In this document: piece by piece, positions 22,376 through 36,200 of the stretch
How positions within the stretch are numbered: the first letter of the stretch is position 1
How the letters are laid out: each line of letters opens with the position of its first letter
Assembly (NCBI GenBank): GCA_907163345.1
Contig: CAJQUN010000033.1
Location: 2,249,788-2,313,787, forward strand
Direction of reading: 5' to 3'
Origin: Haberlea rhodopensis
Lineage: Eukaryota > Streptophyta > Magnoliopsida > Lamiales > Gesneriaceae
DNA: 64,000 bases
Made by a program: the position numbers and the translations under genes
Notes under the pieces: model-generated
The model's input: the letters and a program-made list of their open reading frames with translations, nothing else
The model's database searches: none
What the model was told of the DNA's origin: nothing

Positions 22376-24108
22376 CATATAAATAAATATATAAAAAAAC
22401 TATCATACAGGCAACTCAAGTTACCAATATCCATTACCTCTTATTTACACACGTTATTTAGGTCATTGCTATATTTCAAAAAATTTAGAACCCATATTAT
22501 AGAACACAATGTGCATTTAATATTACGCAACTTTCCACCTGTGTTATCCTAGTTTTCGGTTGTATCATCCCCATCGCCATTTACAGAGCATCCACAACCT
22601 TTTCAGGTCGTTTGTGTAAAATCATAAATTGGCATTACAATATTAAAAGTTAAAAAAAATTTAAAGTCGACAATTAATAATAAAAATTAAAGTTTCCAAA
22701 CGAAAGAAGCCTAATTCCTTCCTTTTTTTCCTCCATTTTCTGATTTTCCCATCAATTAAAAGCGAAGAAAATAATATATAATAAACATAAAAGAAAACAT
22801 TATTATCCTAAATATAATTGATATTTATGTCAAATCATAAGGAACGTAATTGTTATTTTTCCTATGTTTATTACAAATTAAAAGTTATAATATTATAGTA
22901 TTGCAATCTATAACTCAAAAATACCGTAATGAAAGGAACATATGAGTTTGTCGCTAGGTATTGACCAAATAGGATTATGAAAGAAGAAAGAAAATAGGAA
23001 AAGTACGGGGAACTCGGTCTCTTCAAGGATTCGATATCGTTCTTTCCCATGGATCCACCACAGGGAGCCGTGTTATGGTTGACGTTATAGCCCGGTTCAG
23101 AGAGCACTTGAATGGTCCTTCGTTTGATTCCGAAGGCCAGTATATATCTTATGATTGGTTGCCTTTGGGACAATTTTTCTATTAACTGCGAAGAATATAG
23201 TACGTAGGAGCTTATTATAAAGTTGGTAGTTCAACGAATGATATAATAATGTAGCTATTCTATAAAAAATCAACTTATTATTATTGAAGCTAAATATAAA
23301 AAATTATAGTAATTTTTTCTACAACTGTAATTAGCTCGAAGAGTGTGCAACCGTATCCTCCGTAAAACTGTTGCGCCCATTTGTACTAAAACCCGGTCCA
23401 AATCAAGAAGATCGGCCCAACCCAACTGAAACTAGTTTTCCTTTGTTTAATAACTTATGGTTTCCAACAGTATTTTCTATGTATATTTTAACACAACACG
23501 GTTTCTTTTTTCTCGATGCTTTTCTCTGCGGAAACCGCAGGGGAAAAAGATCGCTTACATGTATGTATCTGTATATATTTTCAAAGATCTGTAATTGAAA
23601 GCAATGAATCTTTGCTTAAATCGGCATTACTAAGGTTGGTATTCTAGTTCCTTAATTTTTTTTATTGAAACGACCAATTTTGTACACCAAGTTAAAGTCG
23701 CTGTTGGCTTATTTGTTTGGCGATCTCTCTGTTATTGTGGAATACAAGAATCGTATTTGTATGGGGAATTCGATGAAATATGTTGGGCCGTCACTTTAGC
23801 ATCCCTATTTCACCTAACTAGTGTTTCATTATATACTAGAGTTCAGTGCATTACGAGGTCACAGTTTGAATTTAGAATTTTTTGTTCATTGGATCTCAAG
23901 TGTTGGTTCAGACTTATTGATTTTAGTTTTATTAATGTTTTCCAGATTTTATGTGGTTAAAACAAATAGAAGAGTGAGATTCAGTTGGCCCACGCTGCGG
24001 TTTTTGTTAAATCATCAGGTTTAGGGTTTCTAGGGTTATTTGGTTTGGAACTTTGTTTTTACTGCGAGATTCTGAAGAGGGAAGGAAATTTGTTGCGATA
24101 TATGCATA
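22376..24108. other. Intergenic and 5' leader region of the MAP4K gene
   Basis: No intact gene is seen. The interval 22640-22870 is AT-rich. The interval 22997-23190 is a GC-richer block of unknown origin. From about 23400 the sequence becomes typical of a plant promoter/leader (TTTCTCTGCGGAAACCGCAG at about 23521-23540), and a leader intron before 24109 is possible. TSS and leader splice sites cannot be fixed by eye. Confidence 0.4.
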
Positions 24109-27100
24109 ATGACTGATGCAGCTGCTCTTATAGAGGCCTCAGGATCCAGATTTTGTGATTTGGAGCTCATTGGAAGAGGTTCTTTCGGGCATGTTTATAA
24201 AGGGTAATATTTTGAATTAACTTTTGCTTTCAAGTTTAATTGTAATGAAGTGACACATTCAGCTGGCGGTGTTACAACATACACGTTTTATAAGGGTTCT
24301 TGGCCTCATTGGAATGCATAATTTCATTAAACACAAAAAACTTATGAAGCTTATGAATGTGTTGAATTTATATGAGATTGGAACATTTAACAACTTTGGA
24401 CTTTTGCGAGGACTGGAGGAGAGTATGTAATTTGAACATTTCACAACTTTCGACATTAATGAGGACTGGAGGAGAGTGAAACGCTTGCTCTAACTCTACT
24501 TGGTTCTCAACATGTCTGTCACACATGCAAAAATAAATCTGACCGATGATGTGATTAACACTTTCTGGTGTCTAATTTATTCAACATGTATAGATTCGAA
24601 CTGAACTTTTTAGGAGTTTTGATAATTTCCTTTGACGTTGTCGTTATTAGTCAAGACAAGATAACTAAGTCACTGACTGAACAATAGATATTCCGCTGAT
24701 TCGCCAATCGTAAAGTTTCATTTTTGGAAACTGGATGTTTAGAATTTATCGATCATCCGATAAAAGTTTTTGTTGCATTAATTTCACCGGTTTTCTGGGG
24801 TATTAATGGCATCCGTGTAAATGCACTGGCAACAATAATTGTTTGAAATTTTGTGATTAGGTTGTCAAATCTGTTATTATAGTTTGTCTACATTTTAGAA
24901 CCTCTATGGGTGGTAAAATGGTAACACACTATTATTGCCCATGTACTTGGCATGATAGATTCTTGGAATTATTCTTCACGATGATTTTCTTTGACGAAAC
25001 GTTGGGTCACATTTGGTTTGTAGTTGATTAAATAGGACAAGATGCTAAATAGTACAAACAATACAGTGCAAGGTGTATTTAGTTGAGCGGCTTAGTGGTC
25101 TTCAAAAATATTGCTGTTTTACTGACATGTTAATTGTTGACTTGGGCTTAAGCAAGGCATAGATTGGTAATGGGTTGCTGAGTTTTAATTCTTCTCCAAC
25201 CTATGTGCATTATCAAAGGCATAGTTGTGTGTACCGTATATTATAGAGGGTGGTTAATGTTATAATTACAAAATGCACGTTGTGATGATCACCCTTGTTG
25301 GTCCTTTGCGGTTGTTAAGTTAAACCGATCTGAAATCATATTTCTTTTTAAATTTTCTCTTCTTTTGGTTTCACTAATACTGATGGCGGATCATTTGTTT
25401 GGAAACTCATGACCTTTTATTCAAAATGTTGGGCTGTTGAGCCAAGTACAAGAAGCTAAGAAGCCCACATGTGATCCATTGGTTGTTTGTAGAGGTCCAA
25501 TTAAAAGATCCAAGTCTATGAGATTTAAAGAGATTCTTAAATGGGCTAATTCTATAGCTGGAGTCGCATTGTGAGCAACATAGGCCAATTTAAGGAGCAA
25601 GAGTTGAGGTGGACCAACTCAATCAATGTTCATGACTAAACTTAGTTACGAGCTCGATTGACTTGGAATTTCCAAGCATAATATTTCTACATTTTGCATT
25701 GCTGAAATTGACGGGAAATTGATCTTCGCTGACCTTGAATATATCCAATTGGTGAGCATAAAGATTTTGAATTTTCATTAATTATTTTTTTCACGGATCA
25801 TGGTGGGGATCACATCAAATTCTTATCTTTTTTAGTGATAGTTTTCTCCATAAAATTAGGTAACATGTGTTAAGCTGTGGTCAGTTGACAAGCAGGTGAT
25901 AGATCTTGGGCTTTTGTCTAATTGCCTCATTGCATCCTACTGAATCCTACTGCTGCACAGGGACACATAACACATCATATGGAGAGGAAGAAAAAACATT
26001 AGCTCCTCACTGTGATGAAATAATAAATTTTTTATTTCTGAAATTTTGTCGCTCCAATTTTATCATGATTTTTCTTTTTCTAAATTTTAGCCACATTTAG
26101 TGTAACCTTATTTAGAAATCTTGAAACTATTTGGTTTAGCAATAAAGTAAAAAAATCCTTCATTCTAGAAAAGTTTGGTGCAAGAGAATCTGGGGGCCGG
26201 GCCTTTTCATTTTGCCAATCTGAAAGTGAAATTTTTCGTGCATGTTGAAAAAGAGTGAAAATGACCTCAATGGCCCAAGAATGAATGTAAAGAACCTAGT
26301 CTATGGTGTTCATTCTTTGACTCTTCTTTAAATGTATACCCAGGTCGTAGTGATTTGATCAGTAACTGGGATTTTTTAGCAAATTGAGATGACGTGGAAT
26401 TGATGAAATTTCAAATTTCTGCCTTGCTTCTGTGCTGTAGGAGCAACATGGTGTTGTTCTTGAATTGTTGGATTGTGTATTGATTGCTTTAATTTGCAGT
26501 GTAAAAGAGTAAAAGTTACACATAATGGTTAAAACATCTTCATATATGTAAGCAAACAAAGTGAAGGATAGCAACGATCGTGAAAACTAATTGATTTTTC
26601 ATGTAATGGTGGTCTTCGTTATTTTTCATTGAATCCTGTGTATTCAAGTGTAAGTAATTTGTTGCTTTCTTAGTTATTTTTCATTGAATCCGGTGTATTC
26701 AAGTGTAAGTAATTTGTTGCTTGACAAATGAATCTAATCATTGCTTGTTCCTTTCCAGGTTTGATAAGGAACTGAACAAGGAGGTTGCCCTAAAGGTCAT
26801 TGATTTAGAAGAATCGTGAGTACAAATTGGACTTATATTTGCTTGTTTAAGATGTTTGATGTGCCTCTTTTTTTACTTTGATATTTTGTGAGAGAGACAA
26901 TTTCTCATATTGAGTTTTAGATTTCATTAGCAGGAGCTGATCTGAATCTCACTTGCTGCATTGATACGACCACAATCAAATAACAATGAAGAAATATGTA
27001 CACAAGCAAAGATAAAACCGTAAACTTACGATTTATATTCACCGGAATAAAGTTTGTAAAGAAGAAATACGACCCACAATACTAATTAGGAAACTCCACA

Positions 27101-27172
27101 AAAGAAAGCACTCAAATCCTTCCCCTACCCCCACTCTCAACAATAACCTCACTAACAAAATTATTCCCCGAC

Positions 27173-27205
<33 letters not shown>

Positions 27206-30200
27206 CTTCATTTATTCCCTTCACACCCCTTTCCCATTTGTTGTAACTAACTCTCACTCTCCTTTTGTGGGCTTTGTGCCTCCTTGTGTAAACTCCATAT
27301 ATGGGCTTTTTTTCTTGGCTCATAGATGAGCTTGAATAATCTGCTAAAAACTCTTCGTCCGTAACATGCATCCACCTGTTTGTGCATCTTTCTTTCTTTG
27401 CCATCAAGAAAGAAAATTTCTCGGCACTTTCATGTGCCATGTGGGAGGAAAATTGTTATGATTTAAGATTCTTAGTATTTCGTAATTTGAGTTGGAACAA
27501 TATGACACAAAATATAGGAATTTCTATTGAATAATCCGAAAATATTCTTGGCTTCAAACAACATGAAGGAAAATTACACAAATGAATTAACCATTCTATT
27601 CACACTTTCTTCAGAATAATAAACTAACTGCCTCCACTACCCACTGTCAACCAACTCTTCTGCACTTGGGCTTAATTATGGGCCTGGAACTTCTGAGAAT
27701 TGAGCAACTTCTGGGCTTATAATTCATGGAGTCATAACATTGCCCACCCCTTCAAGACTCGCCTTGTCCTCAAGGCGAAATTCTGGAAATTGCATATGTA
27801 GTTCCTCCACATACCACATTTTCCCAGGTAGTGTCGTCTTCATTACAGCCTTTCCACGTCACCAACACCTCTGTGGAGTCTTTCCCATTTGTCTGTCCCT
27901 TTCTATATGCCAAAATCTTATCAGGTTCGAACACCAATAACAAGTCATCATCTAAATCATGTTGTAGTCTGACCTCAACGTCAAGTTGCCCAACTACCTT
28001 TTTTAGGCATGAGACATGGAATACCGGATGAACCTTTGTCCCCTCGGGCAGTTTCAATTTGTATGCCACTTGTCCCACCTTCTTCAAAACTTGATATGGT
28101 CCATAGAACTTGGCAGCCAGCTTCTGAGAGACTCTGGAACACACGGAAGTCTACCTATGTGGACGAAGCTTTAACCAAACCCAATCGCCTTCTTGGAAAT
28201 TTATATCTCGACGCTTTTTGTTAGCAAATTTAACCATCTGCTGTTGTGCTCGAACCAAGCCGTAATATTTCATCTCTATCGGACAGAGCTTGTGCTACCG
28301 CTGCTACATGAATCTCCTTTGGTATAAATTGTAATATAGTGGGTGGTTTTCTCCCATATACTACCTCAAACGGGGTAATGCTAGCTGATGTTTGAAATGA
28401 AGTGTTATACCAATATTCGGCCCAATGAATCCAAGCTGCCCATCCGTCTGTTTGCTCGGACGAAAAACATCGCAGGTACATCTCCACACATTTATTCAAC
28501 GCTTTGTCCGTCCGTCTCAGGATGATAAGCAGTACTCATCTTTAATGTTGTCCCTTGCGCTTCCAAAATAGGCTCATAAAGACATCATCTCTATCGCTTA
28601 CTATTGTCTTTGGAATTCCATGTAATTTCACCATTTCTTTGATAAATACATTAGCCACGATACCTGTTGTATACGGATGCTTTAATGGTAAAAAATGACC
28701 ATACTTAGAAAGCCTATCAATGACCACCAGAATGACTTCGAATCCCTTTGATTTAGGCAAGCCCACAATAAAATCCATAGTCATATCTTCCCAAACCACT
28801 TCAGGTATTCCCAGGGGCTGTAATAAACCTGCTGGGGAGGCTGCTTCTGATTTATGTTTCTGACAAACACTGCATTCAGCCACAAATCGGCATACATCGG
28901 CTTTCATCCCTTGCCAAAAAAATGCCCCAGCTAATCACTTGTAAGTTCTGATAGCTCCAGAATACGCCCCATCAGCTGTTGAATGGAATTCCTTAAGTAG
29001 CTTTGGAACCACAGAGAATTCTTGGGCACCACCAATCTATTTTTGAACATCAGGTGCCCATTGTTAATAGAGTAATCTGTTGGCTTGCCATCACCACTGT
29101 TGACTTCTTGCCAATTTTTTTTTTAATTGAGGATCATTCAAAACCGCTGCCCTCCTCTAATTCCACCCAAGTGACTGTGGACAAAGCATTCAAACAACCA
29201 TTTTCCTCTCTTCTTGATAGAGCATCGGCTGCTCTATTTTCTGCTCCTGCTCGATGTCGAATTTCGAATTTATATCCAAGCAACTTGGCCAACCAATGTT
29301 GTTGGTCCGGAGTTGAGATCCTTTGCTGAAGTAAATTTTTTAAAGGTTTGTGGTCGGTGAGCACCACAAATTTACGACCCAAAAGATAATGACGCCAATG
29401 TTGGACTGCCAAAACTAATGCCATTAACTCTTTCTCATAAGCTGATTTCGATAAAACTTTGTCCCCCAATGCTTTACTATAAAATGCCACAGGTCTGTTA
29501 TCTTGTGTCAACACAGCTCCCAAACCAACTCCTGAAGCATCACGTTCGATCAGAAATTCTTTGTTGAAATCTGGCATCCTAAGAACCTGAGCTTGGCTCT
29601 GTTTTTAACACTTCAAAAGCTCGGTCAGCTTTTTCATTCCAAGCAAAACTATCTTTCTTCAGCTGTTCCGTCAAAGGTTGAGCCAATTTTCCATAATCTT
29701 CTATAAATTTTCTGTAATATCCGGTTAACCCCAAGAATCCATGCAACCCTTTTGTAGTTAAAGGCTTCGGCCACTGTGTCTCCCTACTTTCTTTGGATCA
29801 ACCTTTACACCATTGTCTGTGATAATGTGGCCCAAATATTCTACTTGACTCAACCCAAAATGACACTTTTTTTTTCATTCAATACAAACTGATTTATCAA
29901 CAACACTTTCAACACAATTTGCAAATGCATCAAATGTTCCCCTCATCCTTTGCTATTTATCAAAATATCATCAAAGAAAACTAACACAAATTTACGAAGA
30001 TAGGGGCGAAATACCTCATTCATTGTAGCTTGGAATGTGGCAGGAACATTCTTTAAGCCGAATGGCATCACCCGAAACTCATAATGGCCTGTATGAGTCC
30101 TAAATACTGTCTTTGGAACATCATCTTCATTGACTAAAATATGACGATATCCAGATCTCAAGTCTAACTTCGAAAAATGCTTTGAGTACAATTCCTCAAA

Positions 30201-33200
30201 TAACTCATCAACAATTGGAATGGGATACTTATCAGACACCGTGTTCTCATTCAAGGCTATATAATCCACACAAAAGCGCCAACTTCCATCCTTCTTTTTT
30301 ACCAAAATAGTAGGACTTGAATATGGACTGTTGCTTGGTTGTATTACGCCTGTCTCAATCATCTCAGCTACCATACGCTCTATTTAATCTTTTTGTCGAT
30401 GAGTGTAACGATAGGGCCTCACATATATGGGTCCACAACCCTCTTTGATGGTAATGACATGATCATATCCCCTCTTCGGTGGCAAACCCTTTGGCTCCTG
30501 GAACACGTTAGTATACTGGACCATCAATTTCTTGATATCTACTTTGCTTACTGGACAATAGTTTTGCTTTTAACTCAACATCTCCACTCTTGGTAATTGC
30601 CTGATATGACACCATAGTCCTACTAAGGGAAGGATCCCCTTGCAAGTTTATGGTTTGAGTGTCCAATGTAAACTGCATATGCATTTTATTCCAGTTGAGC
30701 ACTACATCTCCTAATGTCTTCAACCACTCTACTCCCAGGATTACATCCAACCCTCCTAAACCGAACACATATCCTTCAATGACAATTTTCCATGCTCCCA
30801 TGTCCACATTCAACTCTCTACACGCTCCTTGGCAAGCCCACCGTCCCCCATTTCCTAAACACACTCCAAAGTGTACACTGTTATCAATCAATAAACCCAA
30901 ATCATTCACTAAACTTTTTGATACAAAATTATGGCTTGCGCAGCTATCGATCATCGCTACCACTTCACGCCCCGCTATTACTGCTTTCAATTTTAGCGTT
31001 TGAGATTGATCAGTCCCATGAACCGAATATAGTGGTAACTCAAGAGTATTATACTCGGTATTGGGAAACTCCTCTCCCCCACTGGTAGTTCCCACTCCCC
31101 CCAATTACACCTTCCCAATCACTGTATTTTCAGCATCTTCTCCACCCTCTTCTTCTTCGGCCAATATAGTGATTCGTAATGTCGTCTTTGCACACCTATG
31201 CGTGGGATTATAGGGGCCTCCACACTTGAAACACAACCCTTTTTCTCGGCGGTGAAGATACTCCTGATGAGAAACAATTTTCCCATCCCGGCCTCTATAC
31301 CCTGATGTTTTATTATTCATACGTTCATATCCTACATCTCCTCCAGCATTACTTCGATACCCACCAGAATTGGTCACTGGATTAGCCCTGTTATTTCCTC
31401 CATCTCCTCTTGAATTTATATTAGAATAAGGGCCGAACCTGTTTCGGTCTTTATCGAAGGTGGTTGTTGGATTGACTCACCCTGTATTCAGACCTCCTTT
31501 CATGTCTGCGCGCGCCACTCCCCCGAATTTTACCCCTTTCCATCATTTTGCCATAAAGTTCCATCTCAGCCCATAAGCAAGTGACGCCCGATCTATTGTT
31601 TTCGGGTTATGCACAAACATTCTTCGACGAATCTCTTTCCTCAATCCACTCAGAAAATATCCCAAACCTTGTTCCTCCGGTACTTCCCCCATTTGAGCCA
31701 CAATCAACTCGAATTGCTCTATATGTATCCACACTTTGATGGCCTTGTTTTAAAGTGGCTACCAACTCATACGGGTTGGTATCATAACCACTATAGCTTT
31801 TAATGAGCTTTTCTAACCTTCATCCAACGAAACCAATGAACCGATGAACCTTGCATACAAATATATACTAATTTGAGACGTAGTTCATAGGGAGTGCCAT
31901 GCATTTCAAAATATTGTTCCATTCTCCCCCAACCACCCCATAGGATCTTCTCCTTAAAATTTGGTAACTCGATTCTTCTCACAGCATGCTTCATCTCCTC
32001 GCATTCTCCTTCTCGATTCCCTTTTCCTTCCACTTTTTCGTTCGTATTACTCGCTTGTGCGCCACCTCCGCCTAATTGGTCATTATTATCCATAGAATGC
32101 ATCATCGTGAATTGAGTTTGGGTCCTAACCAATTGTTCCACTAGCCCACGTAAATCTGTTAAACTCGCATGGATACCCGATACATTTTCATGCAACGCAC
32201 TTACATTTTCTTGAAGCCATGTAACCGATTTTTCCATTGCTTCCATTTTTGTCTTTGATCTCGTGTTAGCCATCGTAATTGCGCCTTCTTCCGGATCCGG
32301 CAAGTCGGACCAATGTTATGATTTAAGATTCTTAGTATTTCGTAATTTGAGTTGGAACAATATGACACAAAATATAGGAATTTTCAATTGAATAATCCGA
32401 AAATATTCTTAGATTCAAACAACATGAAGGAAAATTACACAAATGAATTAACCATTCTATTCTCCAGAATAGAATTCCCTAGCAACTGGTAGCTCCACTT
32501 TCTTCAGAATAATAAACTAATTGCCTCCACTACCCACATCCTTCCCCATTTTATTCCCCCCATTTCTTCTAACGTAAACTGAAATGGCTTTGGGCTTGTC
32601 AACCAACTCTTCTGCACTTGGGCCTGGAACTTCTGAGGACTGAGCAACTTCTGGGCTTATAATTGCTGGAGTTATAACAAAAATACTGGGGTGGAGTGAA
32701 GTTTGATTAGGCATGTTTTTCAAGAGATGTGAATCTGCGAAGCATGAACTGAAGGGAGGAGTGTAATGGATTCCCTGAACCCAGGGTCCCAGGTTGCAAG
32801 AGGCACTCATGTTATTTCTTAAATTGTAGTAGACGATCCTGGATGCTTCATAGAAGGGTATGTCGGTTATGATAATCAAATCAACATTTATCATGTGTTG
32901 CGAAACTTTTCTGAAAAGCATTATCACTGGTTTTGTTAACCGCTGTCAGCTTTATGTATAACAGTAACTTATTCCTTGAGTCTGTATTCTGTGTGTCATT
33001 GTCAGGGTTCTGGTTATAGTGGCGACCTTTGAACTCTTGCCTATGACAAGATTTTAAGGTTCACATACCATGGACTGCACAGCAGCTAAATATGTCAATC
33101 CACCCACCCTTTTTTAAGTATTCAACAAGTTAATAATGGGATACTCACTTTTATTAAGTTTTGTTTTATTAATTCTTTTTTTTAAGTCTTCCATCCTGTT

Positions 33201-36200
33201 TTCCATGGTGATCTTTTCTGAAATATCATCTATTTTCCTCCAGGGAAGACGAAATAGAGGACATCCAAAAGGTACCTTCGACATCTCTGTACGGGCTTAA
33301 TGGATAGAAATTTAATCACTGAACGAGTTGCCTTTTATTTGATTTTCTTGGTTGACAGGAAATATCTGTTCTTTCAGAATGTCGCTCTCCATATATTACC
33401 GAGTATTATGGGTCTTATCTGAATCAAACTAAGTTGTGGATAATAATGGAATACATGGCTGGTGGTTCTGTTGCTGATTTGGTGAGTCGCTAGCATGTTC
33501 TTTTATATAGTCCACTATTTCGTCTTTTGAAAGGTTTTCACTCCCGTTTAGATATGCGATACTGATTTAATGTTGGCAGGATGGCAAAGTTAGACGTAAA
33601 GTTCGACTGTTGTAGTTAATCTCGGACCTTTTTCCTTTATTTATTGAATCTTCAATTTGAAGTTGATAGACAGTATCCTTTTATCAACTGACACCTCCAT
33701 GTTTTAAAAACTAACAGTTGGAGATTTATGTTTTAATCTTCATATGCGAACCTTATGAGCTTTCTCAAATGTCTTTTTCCAGTCAAGCCTTCCTAATTGT
33801 CAAATGTGAGTATGTATCTATTTTCTGTCGAGGGATAGTCACATTTTTTTCCCGATGGCCTCTTCTGAGAGAGGCAGCTAATGTTATTTAACCTAAAAGA
33901 TGTAAACTCTACGAGGCTTTGATGAAAAGCAGTCTCTGATGCGGTTGGTGAATTGGGTACTTACATACAAGGCCACCACCTTGTTTGCTTAATTGCTTAT
34001 GCCATGCTTTTACCTTGTGTAGACTTCTTAAGGTGTGGCTATTTTCATTGTGCTTAAATTTGTAACCATAAAAATGGAATGTAAATTGCCTCAAAATGCA
34101 CATGATGTGTTCTAAACATTAGCTTGAATCAGGAAAAAAAGAATTACACATTATTCACTGTTCACAGGATACTAATATTATTTTATTACTCTGCAGATTC
34201 AACCTAACGAGCCACTGGATGAAGTTTCGATTGCTTGGATTTTACGTGATTTGCTCCATGCAATTGAATATCTCCATAATGAGGGGAAAATTCATCGAGA
34301 TATTAAAGGTAGGTCGGTAGGAGCAATCACTTGGTTTGGCCACATCTTATTTTAACAGTCTTTTAAACATGTTAGTTTTAAAAAGCTACTTGGACTGGTT
34401 GGACTGCATTTTGGCAGGTTTGCAGTGAATGGATCATAAATTGGCCAAGTTAAAATGCTTTGGAAATCATATTGTTGGATTAGGCCTAATTCATTTCACC
34501 CTTACCTCTCTGTGTTTCAACAATTTCCTGTAATGGTCAGCGTGCGTATTCTGGCACGAGTCACATGACCATCTGCCAACCAGCTCTAACTTTTGATTCT
34601 AACCTACTACCCAGTATTTCTGGAGCAAATCCTTGTTCCAGTTTGCTGCTCCTAATCATATGTTAGAAGTATTATGCACCTGCAATCTGTTATCGATTCC
34701 AGACCTATGAAATTCTACACTAATGATGCCTATAACCTTCCGTCGCTTCCAATTTGTCTTCAATATTTGACTATTTGTACTAATGTCTTTCCTTCTTGTT
34801 GCTGTATTTGAATCTGATTAGGTCCTTTTCCATCATCTATGATTTTGTCTAACGACAAGTTTTGTATAAAATTTTGACAGCTGCAAACATTTTGTTGACA
34901 GAGAATGGTGATGTCAAGGTATTATCCATGGTTACAAAAGCATATCAGTCCGCTAACTTATTGACTAATGTAGATGCACTAAGTTTATTTCTTTTTTTTA
35001 TATGAATAGGTTGCCGATTTTGGTGTTTCTGCTCAATTGACGAGGACAATTTCAAGAAGAAAGGTATCAGTTTCTTCATTTTAATTTTTTTTTCTTGAAA
35101 TATGTTCCTTGTGGTGATCTAACCTTTCAGTTTATCATATATGAATTTTTTTTACCCTACATGTTCCCACGTAGTTGCCCTCCTTGGCTCCACTTATATA
35201 TGATCTCTTGAAGAGTGAGCTTCACTATCATGATATTGAATAATATAAATTAACATAGGGTTATTGTATCAGGCTCATAAATGAATATTTGAAATGTCAA
35301 ATTTAACTTTTCATAATTCAATAATACACTTTATTGACAGAAATTAGAATAAAAAAATTAAGAGTAAAAAGAGCACATGCCTTCGATGCCCTAAAAGGTT
35401 TACAAAACAACTTACCAACCTAAGATCCCTTACTGTTTAGATTATTAATTTGTTTCTTGATCGACCTATCCAATAAGCATGACTTCAAAATTTCTGATGT
35501 TCGTGCTCAGTGAATACATCATTACCACGTTTCCGTCCACATGCCATATTGAATCATGAACATGCTGAATCCTACTTTCCTTTTCTACTCAAGGACTCGT
35601 TGATCCTCTATCTAATGTAACTAAAAAAGTTGCAGACTTTTGTAGGAACACCATTCTGGATGGCTCCGGAGGTAATTCAGAACTCCGAAGGATACAATGA
35701 GAAGGTATACTAATTGTCAACCATAACTTTCCCCAACCCTGTTTATGTGAGTTTCATAACGTCCGTTATATAATTTTGGACACGATTCGATTCGTGCCAT
35801 ACTTCTTTCCTTTTCATTATAATGTTGGGAGTTTTGGCTTCACGCAGGCAGATATTTGGTCTTTAGGGATAACGGCAATCGAGATGGCAAAAGGTGAACC
35901 TCCGCTTGCGGATCTCCATCCTATGAGAGTTCTTTTCATCATTCCTAGAGAAAATCCTCCACAGCTAGACGAACACTTTTCTCGTCCGCTTAAAGAATTT
36001 GTTTCCCTATGTCTGAAGAAGAATCCAGCAGAGGTAGCTTCTTTAATCCAGTCTTTCCCTCCCACATATTTATCTGTGTTTGTGGGCGTGGTGGGAGAAT
36101 TTGCTATTTTTGGAAATTACTGTTGGAAAGCAATGGAAGTCGACTTTATGTCTTCAAACCAGATCATTTGCTTTGCTATCTTGCTGTCTCCTTGAACAAT

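Larger units (their letters stand above)
27454..32679 (-). mobile_element. Ty3/Gypsy chromovirus inside MAP4K intron 2, antisense
   Basis: A 5.2-kb LTR retrotransposon with LTRs at 32314-32679 (5') and 27454-27739 (3') on the minus strand, flanked by a perfect AAAAT duplication (27449-27453 and 32680-32684). A primer-site candidate TGGTCCGACTTGCCGG (plus coordinates 32297-32312) follows the 5' LTR, and a polypurine tract GAAGGGGTGGGCAA precedes the 3' LTR. Domain order gag - zinc knuckle - protease - RT - RNase H - integrase - chromodomain marks a Ty3 chromovirus. Several frameshifts and stops break the polyprotein, so it is defective. The lineage (Tekay, Reina or other) is not resolved. Confidence 0.9.
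26816..33243 (+). other. MAP4K intron 2 (6.4 kb) with a Ty3 insertion
   Basis: The intron runs from GTGAG to CAG. It holds a (CA)n tract and the complete Ty3 element at 27454-32679. Without the insertion it would be about 1.2 kb. Confidence 0.85.
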
